Assembly (NCBI RefSeq): GCF_040115645.1
Contig: NC_089548.1
Location: 5,580,001 to 5,644,000 of the forward strand
Source of the DNA: Euwallacea fornicatus
Taxonomy: Eukaryota > Arthropoda > Insecta > Coleoptera > Curculionidae
DNA: 64,000 bases
Direction of reading: 5' to 3'
The position numbers were made by a program, and so were the translations under genes. The notes under the pieces are model-generated. The model was not told the DNA's origin. It made no database searches and saw nothing but the letters and a program-made list of their open reading frames with translations. The stretch's first letter is position 1. Each line of letters begins with the position of its first letter. This document shows, piece after piece, positions 51,301-63,917 of this stretch.

Positions 51301-52719
51301 GACCTTCACCCTCGGGCGAGTTTTTCTCTACGGAATTGTTAAAATTGAAGAACGTTCTCCTAGAATATTATGTTTATAGTGTAGGTAATACACTCTTAGA
51401 ATTCATGACCTCTTTGTAAAGATTTTTCCAGCGAAAGTTATTATTATTACATACATATGAATAAGTTTCCCTAGATCCTATATAAATCGAAGTTAATTAA
51501 CATCTAGGTCGAGTGATCAAGGCAATGAATTCTTCCTGGCATGCGGAATGCTTCCGCTGTGAAATGTGCCAGTCTGAATTGGCAGATACTGGATTCATAA
51601 AAAATACTGGAAGAGCTTTGTGTCACGAATGCAATGCGAAAGTCAAAGCTCAGGGACTTGGCAAATATGTTTGCCATAAGTGCCAGTAAGTTTACACTTG
51701 ACACTCATTTGAGCTCAAATTTATAGATAACCGACAAAATTATCTAAGATTTGCCTCTGAAATTTCAACGCTTATTAGAGATTGTTTTAATGATCATCAT
51801 TTATGTATTAAATAATGATTTATAGTGCCATAATTGACGATCAACCGTTGAAATTCCGAGGTGAAATGTATCACCCGTATCATTTCAACTGCGCAGCCTG
51901 CGGCGTTGAGTTAGACGCTAATGCCAGGGAAGTTCGTAACCGCCCTGGATTGGCAAAAAATGACACTAACGAGCTTTATTGTCTGCGTTGTCATGACAAA
52001 ATGGGAGTCCCAATATGTGGAGCTTGTAGGCGTCCCATCGAGGAACGCGTAGTTACTGCTTTGGGCAAACACTGGCATGTTGAAGTAAGTTTTATTCTCT
52101 CGTGAAGAGTCTATACATCCATTGGAAACAATGGCAAATTTGAAATAAAATATACAATTATTATTATTATTATTATTATAGAAAGACTCATTTCAACCTT
52201 TTCTGGGAGGTCAGTTTGTAATAGAATTAAATCACAACGCAAATCACCGCTAACCGCTGATTATACATATTTAATCACCTGTCTTCACATTTTAGCATTT
52301 CGTTTGTGCTAAATGCGAGAAACCATTCTTCGGTCATCGCCACTATGAGAAAAAAGGTTTGGCCTATTGCGAAACTCACTATCATCAGCTTTTCGGCAAC
52401 CTTTGCCACCACTGTAACCAGGTGATCGCTGGAGATGGTACGTATTTAATTCCTTTTTTATTGCCAACTCTCTCAAATCTCATCATGATGCGCTTTAGTG
52501 TTCACGGCATTAAACAAAGCGTGGTGTGTGAACCACTTTGCTTGTTCTGTGTGCGATCAGAAAATGAACCAAAAAACGAAATTCTACGAGTGCGACTTGA
52601 AGCCCGTGTGTAAGAAGTGTTACGAACGGTTCCCGAAGGAGCTGAGGAACCGTTTGAGAAGGCAACATGAAGCTACCCCACGCATGGCACCTACTCCAAT
52701 GGAAAAGAATATGCTATGA
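48377..52719 (+). CDS. stck: PINCH, five-LIM focal adhesion adaptor (steamer duck)
   Basis: Seven exons join in phase to 359 aa: 48377-48405, 50178-50300, 50837-50964, 51508-51685, 51826-52084, 52296-52437, 52499-52719. Five LIM domains with complete Cys/His ligands follow one another, the first starting CAKCGEGFGAQEKIVN. LIM1 ends near APCCQRC, LIM2 carries RVIKAMNSSWHAECF, LIM4 has MGVPICGACRRPIEERV and KHWHVEHFVCAKC, LIM5 has FTALNKAWCVNHFAC. The tail is KELRNRLRRQHEATPR. PINCH binds integrin-linked kinase through LIM1 and parvin joins to form the IPP complex at muscle and epithelial integrin attachments. The short N-terminus MSPTPLPMPG comes from the distal first exon; a second first exon exists at about 49846-50045. 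Confidence 0.97.
49846..50045 (+). other. stck: Alternative first coding exon of PINCH
   Basis: An open frame, continuous back to 49708, ends at a good donor (TCATG|GTAAGG) in the same phase as the distal first exon, so both can join the 50178 exon. Starting at Met 49846 it would replace 10 residues by about 67 hydrophilic ones (ILAQRRASKEYKGHQ, YYKYEVYDNVPLTPQ). A start at 49708 is possible, but the extra 46 residues look less protein-like. The tyrosine-rich EVYDNVPLTP stretch is an attractive docking segment. Confidence 0.6.
52155..52180. repeat. (ATT)n microsatellite
   Basis: Eight or so ATT units inside a PINCH intron. Confidence 0.6.
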
Positions 52720-53173
52720 CGGGTTTTAAACAAGTTTCAGGTCCGACTGAATAACTTAAGCTCTGTTTGCATGTCGTATGTGTTAAATTGAGTTTAAGCT
52801 CTCTCGAGTGGACCTAGAGATAAATATTAACACGTGTGCCTTGTTTATATCAAATTTAACCTTTTGATTGCCATTTTGTATAATTTTTAACATTGAAAGT
52901 TTTAGTTTTCGTTAAGAACCTTAATTACTTGCTAAACACACTACATTTAAAGCCTGCACATTTCATTCTTAATTTGTTAATGATTCCCTTGACGTCAACT
53001 GATATTTCCGCCAATTTTGACAGATAATAATTTATTTATTGTAAGGAAATAAGCAATGGCGATGACTTCATATGTCAAATGGACGTGACGGGGGGTACCC
53101 TGTGTCACATCATGATTAATTGTTATTTGCTAGATAATCTAGAATCTCTGTTTTTTGCGACTCGTTTTATGGT

Positions 53174-53179
53174 AATAAA
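53174..53179 (+). terminator. Poly(A) signal of PINCH
   Basis: AATAAA about 455 bases past the TGA, the first canonical hexamer on this strand, giving a mid-length 3' UTR. Confidence 0.5.
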
Positions 53180-55327
53180 AGAGTCAGTACTGTGGAAATT
53201 CCGTGGGTTGAATTGAACTGAATGTTGCCTGTTCGTACAGTACGGCAGCTGTTATTTCCTAAGTGGTTCTAATGCATGACAATTGATATTGCTAAAAACC
53301 AAGAATACATTGATGTTTCGTAATAATTAATAATAAATGTTATTGGTCGTGCCTTAATAATATTTACATTTATATTAATGGTTTAAGCTAAAAATACAAT
53401 ATTTACAACATGTGCCTTAACTAGAATATTTTTTCATTTTTTCCACCAAACTAATATCATCTGAATAATACCACACAGTGCCCCTATAAATTAGTTTTAA
53501 TTGTTTGGCATAAGGCAAAAAGTATTCACAAATGTGTTTCAAGGGTTGTCAGTGTCTTGAATTTACGTCACAGAACACGAACTATTTCATTTTCAATTTT
53601 GATATTTATAGAGGATGATTTTTTTAAAGAGTGTCTAACCCAAAAAAATCTTAAATTATTACAGTATAAAATTTTTCAAAAACACCTACAAATGTTCAAA
53701 CTGAGCACCATCCTACTTCATACAGTAATAGATAATAAGACAGTGGTAAGACATTCGAGTTTTAAAGAATGATAGAAAATACATTCAAAAAGCAGTAATG
53801 CCTACAGCTTTGTTTTCAGAAAGATATTTAACTATCCATTGATGTGTCACAGGAGGAGTGTTTCCATTTAATTTTTTTGCTCTGGGGTTAGAGGACGAAC
53901 AACTACACATTCATTTTTTATTCAAAAGGTTGTACCAAAAAAAAAGAATATACAGGTTTTTGGAAATTTTTTAACAATAGTTTTCGAGATTTTTTGAGTA
54001 GACAGTTTTTAAAAAGTCGCCTTGTGTATAATAATTGTTATTCCTCACATAAATGCGAATAATAAAAAAAATCGTATTCAAATCTCATTTAATAATTTTT
54101 ATAAATACTTCTATGTTTGTTTTTGGTACACCTTATACGTCCCTGTACTCTGTTCTATATGTTCACACTATTTAGAATCGTTCTTTTTGAGACAGATACA
54201 AAACTATAGGTAAAACGGTACTGGAGCCCGTACTACCAGTTTATGTGGGGTTTAACCCACTAAAAAATCCCGAATTTGCTGAGGATTTCCAGACCAGTGA
54301 CCTCGCCTTCGAGCCGCTTTAGTTTTGCCTTTACGAGACGAGGGTCAAGCGGGATTATCGCTTTTTACTTTGCCATCGCTCTAGGTGTTGACCAACCTTT
54401 CTCAGAAGAAGACTGTCATATTTCAAGCTCTTAATTGTGAATCGACGGTACCTCCCACGTTTTTGGCTTGTTAGATCAAACCGCCTACAGGGGGTTCTTT
54501 TGGACACTTCTTTCGTCCTAAGGTTTGTTGGCTATCTTCGTCTTCGTTTTGTGTATTGTCAATTAGCAGCAATGAAGTCAAAAATACCAGGAAGGTTATC
54601 CGGTTTTTTACTTCATTATTACAGGAAATGTATAGTGATTAACTAGTATTTTCCTGTTCCGAAATCTTGTTAATGTCGCCGTGTTATCTGCTAAAACGCC
54701 AGTTGCGTTAATCCTGCTCCAAGCAAATTTACCTCAGACATGCAAAGACAGCGATAATAATGTTCCTTGAGGCATTCTCACTTTTATTGTTTTGAACGTT
54801 CTGAATTGTCCTAGTATTTCGATAGTTTTTTCAGTCAGGCTACATACATATAAAATAATCTAAGCTGCCTCGCCATCTATCAACAAGTGATGGATTTGAA
54901 TTGAAAGACGTATATTTCAGACGTAGACAAACAATATCGCCACGTTGTCCATGTTACTTGGAATTCATTACCATTTCATTAAAAATTAAAACTGGTACTG
55001 ATGAAATATTGGAAATATTAAAATTTTCCTATACAAATTCTAACACGCCTACATTCTATTCTAGTGGTTTGCAGATAATTAATTTCTTGACGTTAACTCT
55101 GTTTTTGACAAATTATTCCATCTGTTACATAACGCTTTTTGTAATACAATATCTCTTAGGTCAATCCGACAACGTTGCTTTGAGGTTAAGTTAGCCAACA
55201 CAAAATTAGTACGTCAGTTATGTTAGAAAATACAACATTACCAAAAAACTCCAAATTTTAATATTCCGGCGAATATTCCTGTGATGAGACTTTTTATTCA
55301 TTAAGAGTAGATTTAAGTCAATCTAAA
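53180..55327. other. Intergenic between PINCH and TMED7
   Basis: AT-rich, no gene recognised. A more GC-rich block at about 54215-54650 has no coding frame of note and shares a GTTTAACCCACTAAAAA-like segment, in inverted orientation, with the region near 57660, so it may be an old retroelement piece. Confidence 0.4.
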
Positions 55328-56591
55328 ATGTTTTACTTGATCGGGTCAGCAATCACCTTTAGCTTACTAATTCTTACGGTAATCGGCTCAGAACTTACTT
55401 TTGAACTACCAGATAATGGAAAAGAGTGCTTCTATGAAGAAATTAAAGCAAATACGACTGCAATGTTGGAATTTCAAGTAAGTCGACTCCTATTCACAGC
55501 GAATAAATTAGTAATGCGGCAAAGCCTTTATCATTGCATTCATATGTTATGGTGTTCCTACCATTGACATGTTGCTGCTATTGGAATGATCAAACAAGAT
55601 ATCAAAATATAAAATGATAGTGTCAAATGAAGAAACTACATCAATATTATGTGAGAAATGAAAAAAAACAATTATAATGCTGATTTAACAAGGCAAGAGC
55701 ATAGCTCTTTTATTACGTGAATTCACACTCATCACTTAATATTTTGTAAAAATCAGGGATATTTTTGCTATTACCTGTAGTCCAACTGCTTATATATAGT
55801 TTTGTAATCAAACTGGATAAACAATGTTAGTTGAGGGTGAATGTTTTCAATTATTATACTAAACAGAGTAGCCAGTTTATACTAGTAGTAAATAATTTGA
55901 TTAAAATCTCTTACTGTTTTCGAAACACCTATACTTAGTTACAAATTTGTTGGTATCCTGTATGAAGTAGCTCAAAAAAGCATTTCAATTTAAGACTTCT
56001 TTGCCCCATCACCAAATGGGAGATTCTATTGCATTATCAGAACCACTTGTTACAGGTTGTTACAGGAGGCCAATATGATGTGGATGTAACACTGTTTGAT
56101 CCCAAACAGAATGTCCTTTATCAGGAAGTTAAATTGCAATTCGATTCTCACACATTTACAGCTTCAACCACTGGAATTTACGCTGCGTGTTTTAGCAACG
56201 AATTTTCCACGTTTTCGCACAAACTTGTTTACATGGATTTTCAAGTAGGAGAAGAAGACCCATTGCCTGGAGTTTCCGAACACGTCACCGCCTTAACGCA
56301 AGTAAAATATTCATCTTTTTTTATATTAAATTTGATTTTGATAAATTAAGAATATGGTTTCAGATGGAAACTTCGTCAGTGGATATACATAAGTACCTTA
56401 GCCTAATTATAGATCTTCAAACGCATCACAGATTACGCGAAGCGCAAGGTCGGAAACGAGCCGAAGATTTGAACGAAAGAGTGCTTATGTGGTCAGTGTT
56501 AGAGACAATTTCCGTTTTAGTTATTATGGCTGGTCAGACATTTATGTTAAAGAGTTTTTTTTCGGAAAAAAGGCCGTTGGCTACGCATTAG
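55328..56591 (+). CDS. TMED7: p24 gamma-family cargo receptor, TMED7/TMED3 type
   Basis: Three exons, 55328-55477, 56056-56301 and 56364-56591, join in phase to 207 aa. A signal peptide (about 1-21) precedes a GOLD domain that starts ELTFELPDNGKECFYEEI. The domain continues GGQYDVDVTLFDP and has the paired Cys (CFYEE and AACFSNEFSTFSHK). The FQVGEEDPLPG linker is followed by an amphipathic segment (RLREAQGRKRAEDLNERV), one membrane helix and the cytosolic tail KSFFSEKRPLATH. The FF pair is the COPII-binding motif of the family. Vertebrate TMED7 matches in length and in all these blocks. p24 proteins form heteromers that cycle between ER and Golgi and select cargo. In flies the counterpart is p24-1. 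Confidence 0.95.
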
Positions 56592-56908
56592 TTCATTAAA
56601 TCAATGGGTTTTTATTTAAATGCGTGAATTGGTGAAATGACGTTTTGTATATATTCAGGGCGTGATAATTTAATAATAACTACTATCGAAATGAGGCGAA
56701 ATGGTTTTTCTCAAATTTTCATTTCAAACTGTTTGTGAGAATGTAATTAATAATTATAGTTAATTGATTTAAAAGAGCCAGTTTATTGCTGTTTAGTAAC
56801 TTAAGTGAGTGACTATTTTACCCTTTTCTGGAGTTCCAGTAAATTTTCAAAATTTTTCGCCATGGGAATATATTTTGATGCTCATCGTTGAGTGGCCGTG
56901 TACAAAAC

Positions 56909-56914
56909 AATAAA
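56909..56914 (+). terminator. Poly(A) signal of TMED7
   Basis: AATAAA about 320 bases after the stop, in an A-rich run that holds a second overlapping copy. Confidence 0.5.
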
Positions 56915-57976
56915 ATAAAAATATATTCCGAAACACAGACTTTTTACTACTCGTTTTGCGTTTCAACTAGCCCACGATTTTTTTTTATCATTTCACTCGG
57001 TACGTTATGTCCCAAATAATACCAGTTTGCATGATAATTGCTTGAATTTGTTGAAAAGTTTATAAAGCTTAGTTCAACTTGTCATCTACCTGCCAGGGCA
57101 CTGTAACTATTACAGTTTTCTTCCCCCGTCACTTTACAATTTTTTACTTTGACACATCCCGCTTTCTACTGGCCAGGGAGCTGCAATCTATTACAGTTCT
57201 CTTCCCACGTCTTTTTATACCGCTTTGCTTTGGACTAGCCTGCCACTTACCATGCAGGAAGCTAAATTTGTCACTACAGTGCTCCATCTTGGGAGTCCTT
57301 ATAGGCGTAGTCTTTTTCCCAAAGGGCTGTTTTTCCTGATCAGTCTGCAAGCATTTCTAACTATTACCCTTCTCTTCCTTAAAAATTCGATGTACGACGA
57401 TAACGACGCCCATACGGGAGAGGAAAAAAAATTCCCTAGTCGCCGCGGCCCTCCCAGCTGTTGCTACAGTTATATTCCAGGCGTAATTAAGCCTTAATAA
57501 TTCTAATCTTATTACTTCAAAACTTAAGCCAGAAATGGGTATATGAATACGTGCTGATGCCAGATCAAAAAACATCGAAGCTCTTTTCCGTGCTCGAAGC
57601 ATATCCCCCAGAGACAATACCCACACGGAAAGGGTTTATGAGGATCTACAAGGTTTTTAGTGGGTTAACGCTCTTAGTAGCGAATCCCACACGCCTCTCC
57701 AACTAAGATCGGTCGGGTATCTTATGAAGTTTTTGCTTGTAAAAAAAAACTTTGTTTAACAAATATTTTTAAATCTAGTGATTAAACCATTATGAAGTTT
57801 CAACTTAAACACTTGAAGGTTATTGGAATATTTATGGAAAATCACTCGGATTTTGCCAGAAGTAGAGTTTTGACGTGAAATTCATGAAATAAGTTTAAAG
57901 ATTTGTAAATGCAGGTAATTCAGTCTGAAAGATGTTTAACTTAGTAAAAAATCAATCGAAAAATGATATATTATTC
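56915..57976. other. Intergenic, convergent 3' ends of TMED7 and DRC11
   Basis: Holds the degenerate tandem repeat and a GC-richer block to about 57720. No gene recognised. Confidence 0.45.
57085..57255. repeat. Degenerate tandem repeat, about 83-bp unit
   Basis: Two copies start TCTACCTGCCAGGG and TCTACTGGCCAGGG, each followed by CTATTACAGTT and TCTTCCC.CGTC. A weaker third trace (CTATTACCCTTCTCTTCC) lies near 57360. The two open frames here are shadows of the repeat. Confidence 0.45.
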
Positions 57977-57982
57977 TTTATT
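57977..57982 (-). terminator. Poly(A) signal of DRC11
   Basis: AATAAA on the minus strand, about 10 bases after the TAA stop, implying a very short 3' UTR. Confidence 0.5.
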
Positions 57983-57991
57983 ATTAAATAA

Positions 57992-60900
57992 TTATTTTTT
58001 ATTCTTTGCACTCGCTTGTTTTGCCTGCATGTCTGCTTCTTCCTCTAGAAGTAGCTCTACAGCTCTCGTTCGCCTCCGTACTATCGGTACTTTCGACCAC
58101 CATGAGTCAAACGCCTCCTCTTCCTGCGATGTTAAATGTACGTATTATTCCAATGAATAAGATTACAAAATATTAACAATTATCATGGATTACATGAGTA
58201 TCGTTAATGCAATTACAAATATTACTAGATAAAATTCATGATCATACTTCTTTGTAAATTGGCGTCTTTTTACATAACACATTAACTAGTTCCAACGGAC
58301 TCAAAGGATGAATTCTAAGTTGTAGCATCCTTTTAACTGTAATCACCTCTGCAACTGTTGCAACAATCGACCCTAAAAAAAGGTCTATGCAGTGTGTTTA
58401 AAATATTCGTTTAAGATGATATTAGACCAATTCCATTACCAATATTAATGCCATATGCGTTTTTGATTCCTCTTTAACTTTGAATTTTAGAATATTTCAT
58501 TGCACGTTTCTACAAGTACTTACCAACAGTGTAACCGTCAGATATTTTACTCATCACGCTGGTATCAAATTTAATGCAGCTGACAGACATGTATTGGCTT
58601 AAAAGGTGCGTCCAAATGAAATATCTAAAACACAGATTTCAATATTGAAAATAAAATTAATGTTAAATGTAAATAGGTATCTAGTGTAGGTCTTATATAT
58701 AGAATATAGGGTGTTTTTTTTAAATATGCGTGGTCTGGGGTTTCAATGCATAGCATTTCGCTGTTTTTTTAACAAAATAAAATTAACTAACACGTATAGT
58801 CATTACTTATGAAAAATGGTAAAGGTGGTCTACAGCTGATATTTAATAATAATGTAAACTTTAATTTAAAAAAAAGGTGTGCTTTTTTGAACTTCCTCTA
58901 GATCAAGTACCAGGGAAACTTGTAATATGGTTTCAAGGGTATTTTTATTAAAAAAAAGCCTACCAAAAATCTAGCAAAACGATTTGCCTTGAAACCCATA
59001 TCTCATGTTATTTTAGCATTGATACCTTGAGCTATAATTAGGACGAGGTATCATAAGAAATTTTTGATAAACCTGCTGCAGCATCTTCTGGTCACTCTCC
59101 CAAGGATTGTCCGAAACCCCAATAAGAATTACTCTGTCCTCCGGACTAAAGTCTTCAAATAAACAAATTTTCATAGTTCAAATTACCTATTAAGTCGAAT
59201 TATTTCCAAAGCAAAATGAAGCACTTACTCTTGACAATTTTAGGCAAATCCTTCTTGAACCTCTTAGGGTCGGTCCTATCGGTCTTGGGTATCTTCTTAA
59301 CGAAGGGTCGCTCGGCGTTTCCCATATAGATTATCGACGGTTGGAGAAGTTTACTAACTTTGACTATTAGATGAATTAGCATTATTAGACCTGATTTGCC
59401 TGGGTATTTCCCTACTATATTAGCTGGGGTCAAGTCGAATAAAACTGCGCCTAAAACATATTTTATGAAATTGTTCAGTTATTGGCAGTGTAGACGGATT
59501 TCTTTTTAATTTAATAGATTTTTCCTTGTGGTTTTTTGCTTTTTAACATGCATTTTTAATATGTGAAAATAAAGGAAAATGGTCAGGAGAAGAACTAATA
59601 ATTCACAAGTAACAAGACGCATTTAATTATTGCAGAGGATACGGAGTTGCGTGTAAACGGATATTATACGTTTACACGGAACTCCGTATCTTCTATCCGG
59701 AAATAATTAACGAGTTAATTTTACATAATTACATACGTTAATTTACTCAATTCGCAAGTCATGTAATTTTGGAATTGTAGAGAATTTATTAATTTAAAAA
59801 TTTATTGTGGTAGCAAAGAAAATTTCCGAGAAGCAGTATTCTCACGCAAATTGTACCTGTTTCGTTGCATATAGCTTGCACTAACATGTCTTTACCAGAA
59901 CCGCTCGGACCCGCCAAAAAGACAGATTTGATGTGTGGCGTGGATTGGTGCAGCTTTTTGGTTAGTAAAGGTATCACACAGTACTCGATTAAAATCTGAA
60001 AAGATCATGATGATTCAATCATAATGGTAATGCAACACTTAGTGACTCATAGCTTAAATAATACAGTACAAAAATTAACTTGCCTAAGTGGCATAAGAGT
60101 TATTTTGAAAAGGGAATATACTGAAACTAAATTAAAATAACTCTTCTGAAAGTGTAGTCGTATAAGTTAATATATCGTTCAGACATGCGGCTCTTAAGTA
60201 ACAACAAATATTTATTAAATTTTACGTACGATTTAAATGTTACAGTTTAAGTGACGCAGTTAAGAAAAAATGTCATAAAACATTTCAATTTAGTAAGTCG
60301 ACATTGACTCAGAAATAGTTTTTTCCTTATTTTGACATTTCAGAGCAAATTTCCTTCAGTGAACATGTTCGCTCCCACAACTCACGTACCGTGCGGCTCT
60401 AAATTGTCTCCTTTTGTTAAATTTTTTTAACTAATTATTATTAAAAAAAAATTCAAAAGCAGTATTAAATAGGAGAAAAAATATTATCTTTTGACGTATG
60501 TTTATTTTCTTAAACGTCATCAGTAGTACAAAATGGTCGATTTTTTAAAATTGAAACATGGGCCAAATGACACCTCAAATTAAAAATATTTCAAAACTAC
60601 ATTTAATGGTTTATTACAATTCAAAATCTATTGATTAGTTTTTGAGAAAAATAGGTAAAAATTTGGTAAAAAATGCAATAAAACTTCAATTACGTAGTAC
60701 CAAAACATTGAAACAACTTGTTTTTTGATAGGAAATTAGAGCCGTGTAGTATACTAGAGAAGCAAAAGTTCCACATTCATTCATTAAAAATTGAAGGAAC
60801 TATATTTCAGTAAAATGATGAAATACTTCAAATACTGCTTTTTGTAGTGCATTTTTTGAGACAACAGACTTGTATACAGGGTTGCCCATGTAGTGTATAA

Positions 60901-63900
60901 ATGTAGTTTTTTATTTTTTCTTACAGAATCTCATATAATAAAAATATATAAAACTTTTTTCTCTCATACTTTAACAAGTTGTCATATCAAGGCGGACAAT
61001 GGTAGTTACTTCAAACTAGGAGGATATAATCAGGGTACAACTACCTTTTAAATTAAGTTTTACTCGACACGTCTTTCTATTTACAATTTTTGGAGGTAAT
61101 CATCACCTACACATTATACCTGACACATTAGTAATTAGGGATTGAGGTTAGTCGAAAATACAATTAAAATTGTCCCCTCGGATCAAAAATCGACATGTTC
61201 GGGCGTTCTTACACATTTCCATTTTGAATACTGTAAATTAAGGTGCAGAGTTTTCATTGGGCTATCTTGTATATTTCTAAAACAGTCATGTTAAATAAAT
61301 TTTATTATATCATTCTTTCAAAATAAATATTATCCCCTGAGACGAAATAGTTGCTTTTAATGGCGACTACATCATTTATGCTGTGGGTGATTGTACACAT
61401 TGTGTTCGTGAATTAACTCATATAGTGGAATAATAATTATTTTTAAAACTGTAAGTTGCCTATTCGCAAAAATTTTCGAACGCGGCTGTTTGGTTACAAA
61501 AAAGTAATTATTTAATTTGTCACTCACATTCGTAACGCCAATGCAGTTTAGGACATGACGTTATTGTCAATTCTTTTAATAATGAAGTATATTTTTTTAT
61601 GTCCATGACCTAATCATAAAAAAATTATGACAGTTAATTAACCAAAAACTATCATAATTCTGTACCATCGGGAAATAACATCCTTTTTTGCCATTCCCCA
61701 AAATCTCACACGGAACATATTTAAACCTACCTGTCGCACGTCACCAAGCCCATAAGAAGGCTCTCGTCCCTTGTTATAAGGAGCTGGAGTATTGAACGAC
61801 TTCTCTCCTATAAAATCCTTCATCCATATCTCCGGGTACCTGCCAAATATACCACTAAACTTTAAACTTGGCATTTATCTGCGTACCCTCACTGTTTGAT
61901 TATTCCATTTGCAACCAGCTCTTCAAAGAGCGACTCAGTGGTACGATCAGGCGTCAAGTCCTTTTCTTTCTTTTTCTTTCCTTTTTTACCAGCTTTCCTA
62001 GTTTTCTTACTTGATTTCTTCTTTCCTTTGTATCCTTTGTCTTTGTCATAAGCTTCCTGTAAAGAGCAATGACATCAATGAAAGTATCTGGATTGCAATT
62101 CAAATTTTACTTGAAGCAGCATTAGTTCAGCCTTCATCATTTCATCCACGATCCTCCTAAGCTCGTTTTCCATTTCGGTCATTTGCTCATGTTCTATTAT
62201 ATCGTTATAGTGGTTTTGTCCAGGATTGGCGGATTCATCTTTATAGCGCCAGATTTCGTCGTATTCCTCTTTTCTTCAAAGAGATGAGCTAATTTTTACA
62301 CAGGGTGATTCATAGCCTTTTATGTAATGATATTAAACTGTATTTATTATGTAAATATGGAAGAATTTTGGACAATTTTTGGCACTCATAGAATTTTTGT
62401 AATAACTACTTTGTACAATATTAACTAGGTTCCCCTCTTCCTTTTCTAAAACTCATAAAGAAGTTGTTTGTAAAAATGACCCTGTATGATATTACAGTTA
62501 CTCATAATCTACTTTTAGAAGTCTGCTCTTATATATGCACTGATCTCCTATAAGTGATTTTTTACTTGGCATTCAGAGTATAAATCCGCTACAATTTATT
62601 CTAGCAGCTGTAATACTTACCGCACATTTAATTCTGGTAGGAAAGTCGAAACCAAAGCCTTCGATCGAATATCTTCTTCTTCGGTTTCAACTTGCGACTT
62701 CCCTTCTTTCGCCCCTTTAGCACTCTTGTCTTTCTGCTTCGATTTCGAGTCCTTTGAAGACCCGGGAGTTGATTTACTAGTTTCGCTCTCAGTACCTATT
62801 ATTTCACGAAAGTAAAGATTCGGACAGGACATTTTATACGAGATTCTTGCTGGATGGGTTTATACGAGAAATTTTGCACGAGGCCAAGGAAATTTGATTT
62901 GCTTATTTCTTTTGCAATTTATAATATGCTTTTGGTAATTCTCAATAAATGACTAAAAGTTCGTTCTAATTACATAAAACTCTTCATCATGTATACGTGC
63001 GCGTTTCAATGTCTCACCTTGCCGACTGAGCATAAGCCGGGAAGCACTTCTTTCTGAACCTGTATACTCGGGAATTTTACCCGTTTGTGCTTTATATTCG
63101 TGCAACCATCCTCTGACTTGGTCGCTAAGTTGCTCTAGCACTGGACCTCTGAACACCACGAGAATTAACAATCTAAAATAGTTAAAAATGTGACCTCTGA
63201 CCTTTGTGTTTTTTCTAAGTTCCTTCTAATATTTTTGATTTCGAGATCATAGACTTTCTGTCGTTCTTTCTGTAATTGCCTCCTCCTTTCTTTGTTTTGG
63301 AGATCCTTCTCTATTTCTTCGTTTTTCTTTTTTGGTGATGGAATCATCCCTAAAGCAAGAGTATACCAAAATAGTTGTTTGTTTTAACAATTTAATACCA
63401 ATAAGTAGCATTTCTTGCAATTTTCTTCTACGAGTAGCCCTTCTAGCCACGTATCCCCGCCATATTTTTTGAATTTTTAACGCAGCTCCCATATTTATTC
63501 CCCGAGCTTTAGTTTCCACGTCCTCTCCCTCACCTGCAAGGTATTACTCATTCACTAATAATCACCTTAGAAGAACCAACTACCGGTAATAGCACTTGGT
63601 TTGTTTTTTTCTTTCATGCTCCTAATCTCCTTCATGAATTGAGCTCTTAGTCTTCCTTGTCTGGCTCGCTCGTGAGTTTGGACAATAAGAATAGCCTGTT
63701 GTTCTGCCATTGGTGACTTTTCTTCGACTTTTTCAGCAAAGCCCAGCTTATTTAAAACCATTTCTATAATTCGCTTTTTATAGGCAATGTCCTCTTCTCT
63801 CTCGTTCCGAAAGCAACTGGGTATTTCCAACTCTGTTTCAAAGGGAGTCAAACCTAATTTTTCCAGTAAGTCCCCGCAATGAGTCCATTCAGCCAAATCC

Positions 63901-63917
63901 GCTTCCACTAGGTCACT
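57992..63917 (-). CDS. IQCA1: Dynein regulatory complex subunit 11 (IQ and AAA domain protein), 5'-partial
   Basis: Fourteen exons join in phase to 742 aa: 63584-63917, 63399-63533, 63202-63349, 63018-63172, 62621-62795, 62111-62273, 61893-62056, 61731-61839, 59857-59995, 59229-59450, 59026-59152, 58524-58624, 58248-58372, 57992-58123. The human protein is about 820 aa, so roughly the first 80 residues lie beyond the window. In order: ERARQGRLRAQFMKEI, an IQ motif (ALKIQKIWRGYVARR), a charged coiled coil, Lys-rich runs (exons 5 and 7), then the AAA domain. The AAA domain starts at GDVRQ..LIEYCVIPLL and continues through GPSGSGKDMLVQAICNETG and IVGKYPGKSGL. It ends in a Lys-rich tail after EEEAFDSWWSKVP. 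DRC11 belongs to the nexin link of motile axonemes, so expression in sperm is expected. The Walker motifs look degenerate. Confidence 0.95.
60387..60752. mobile_element. Fold-back element, shorter copy 2, in DRC11 intron
   Basis: The left end TACCGTGCGGCTCTAAATT and right end (reversed) TACTACACGGCTCTAATTT match. The left half follows 11986-12330 closely (AGCA.TATTAAATAGG, AATA.TATCTTTT.ACG, AAACATGGG.C). It is about 366 bp against 844 bp for copy 1. Confidence 0.75.
60875..61271. mobile_element. MITE, TACAGGG class, in DRC11 intron
   Basis: The left end TACAGGGTTGCCCATG and right end (reversed) TACAAGATAGCCCAATG are flanked by TA on both sides. 397 bp without a frame. Confidence 0.6.

Noticed and set aside
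62298..62486. Possible small TACAGGG-type MITE in a DRC11 intron
   Set aside because: The left end reads TACACAGGG and the arms do not match beyond a few bases.
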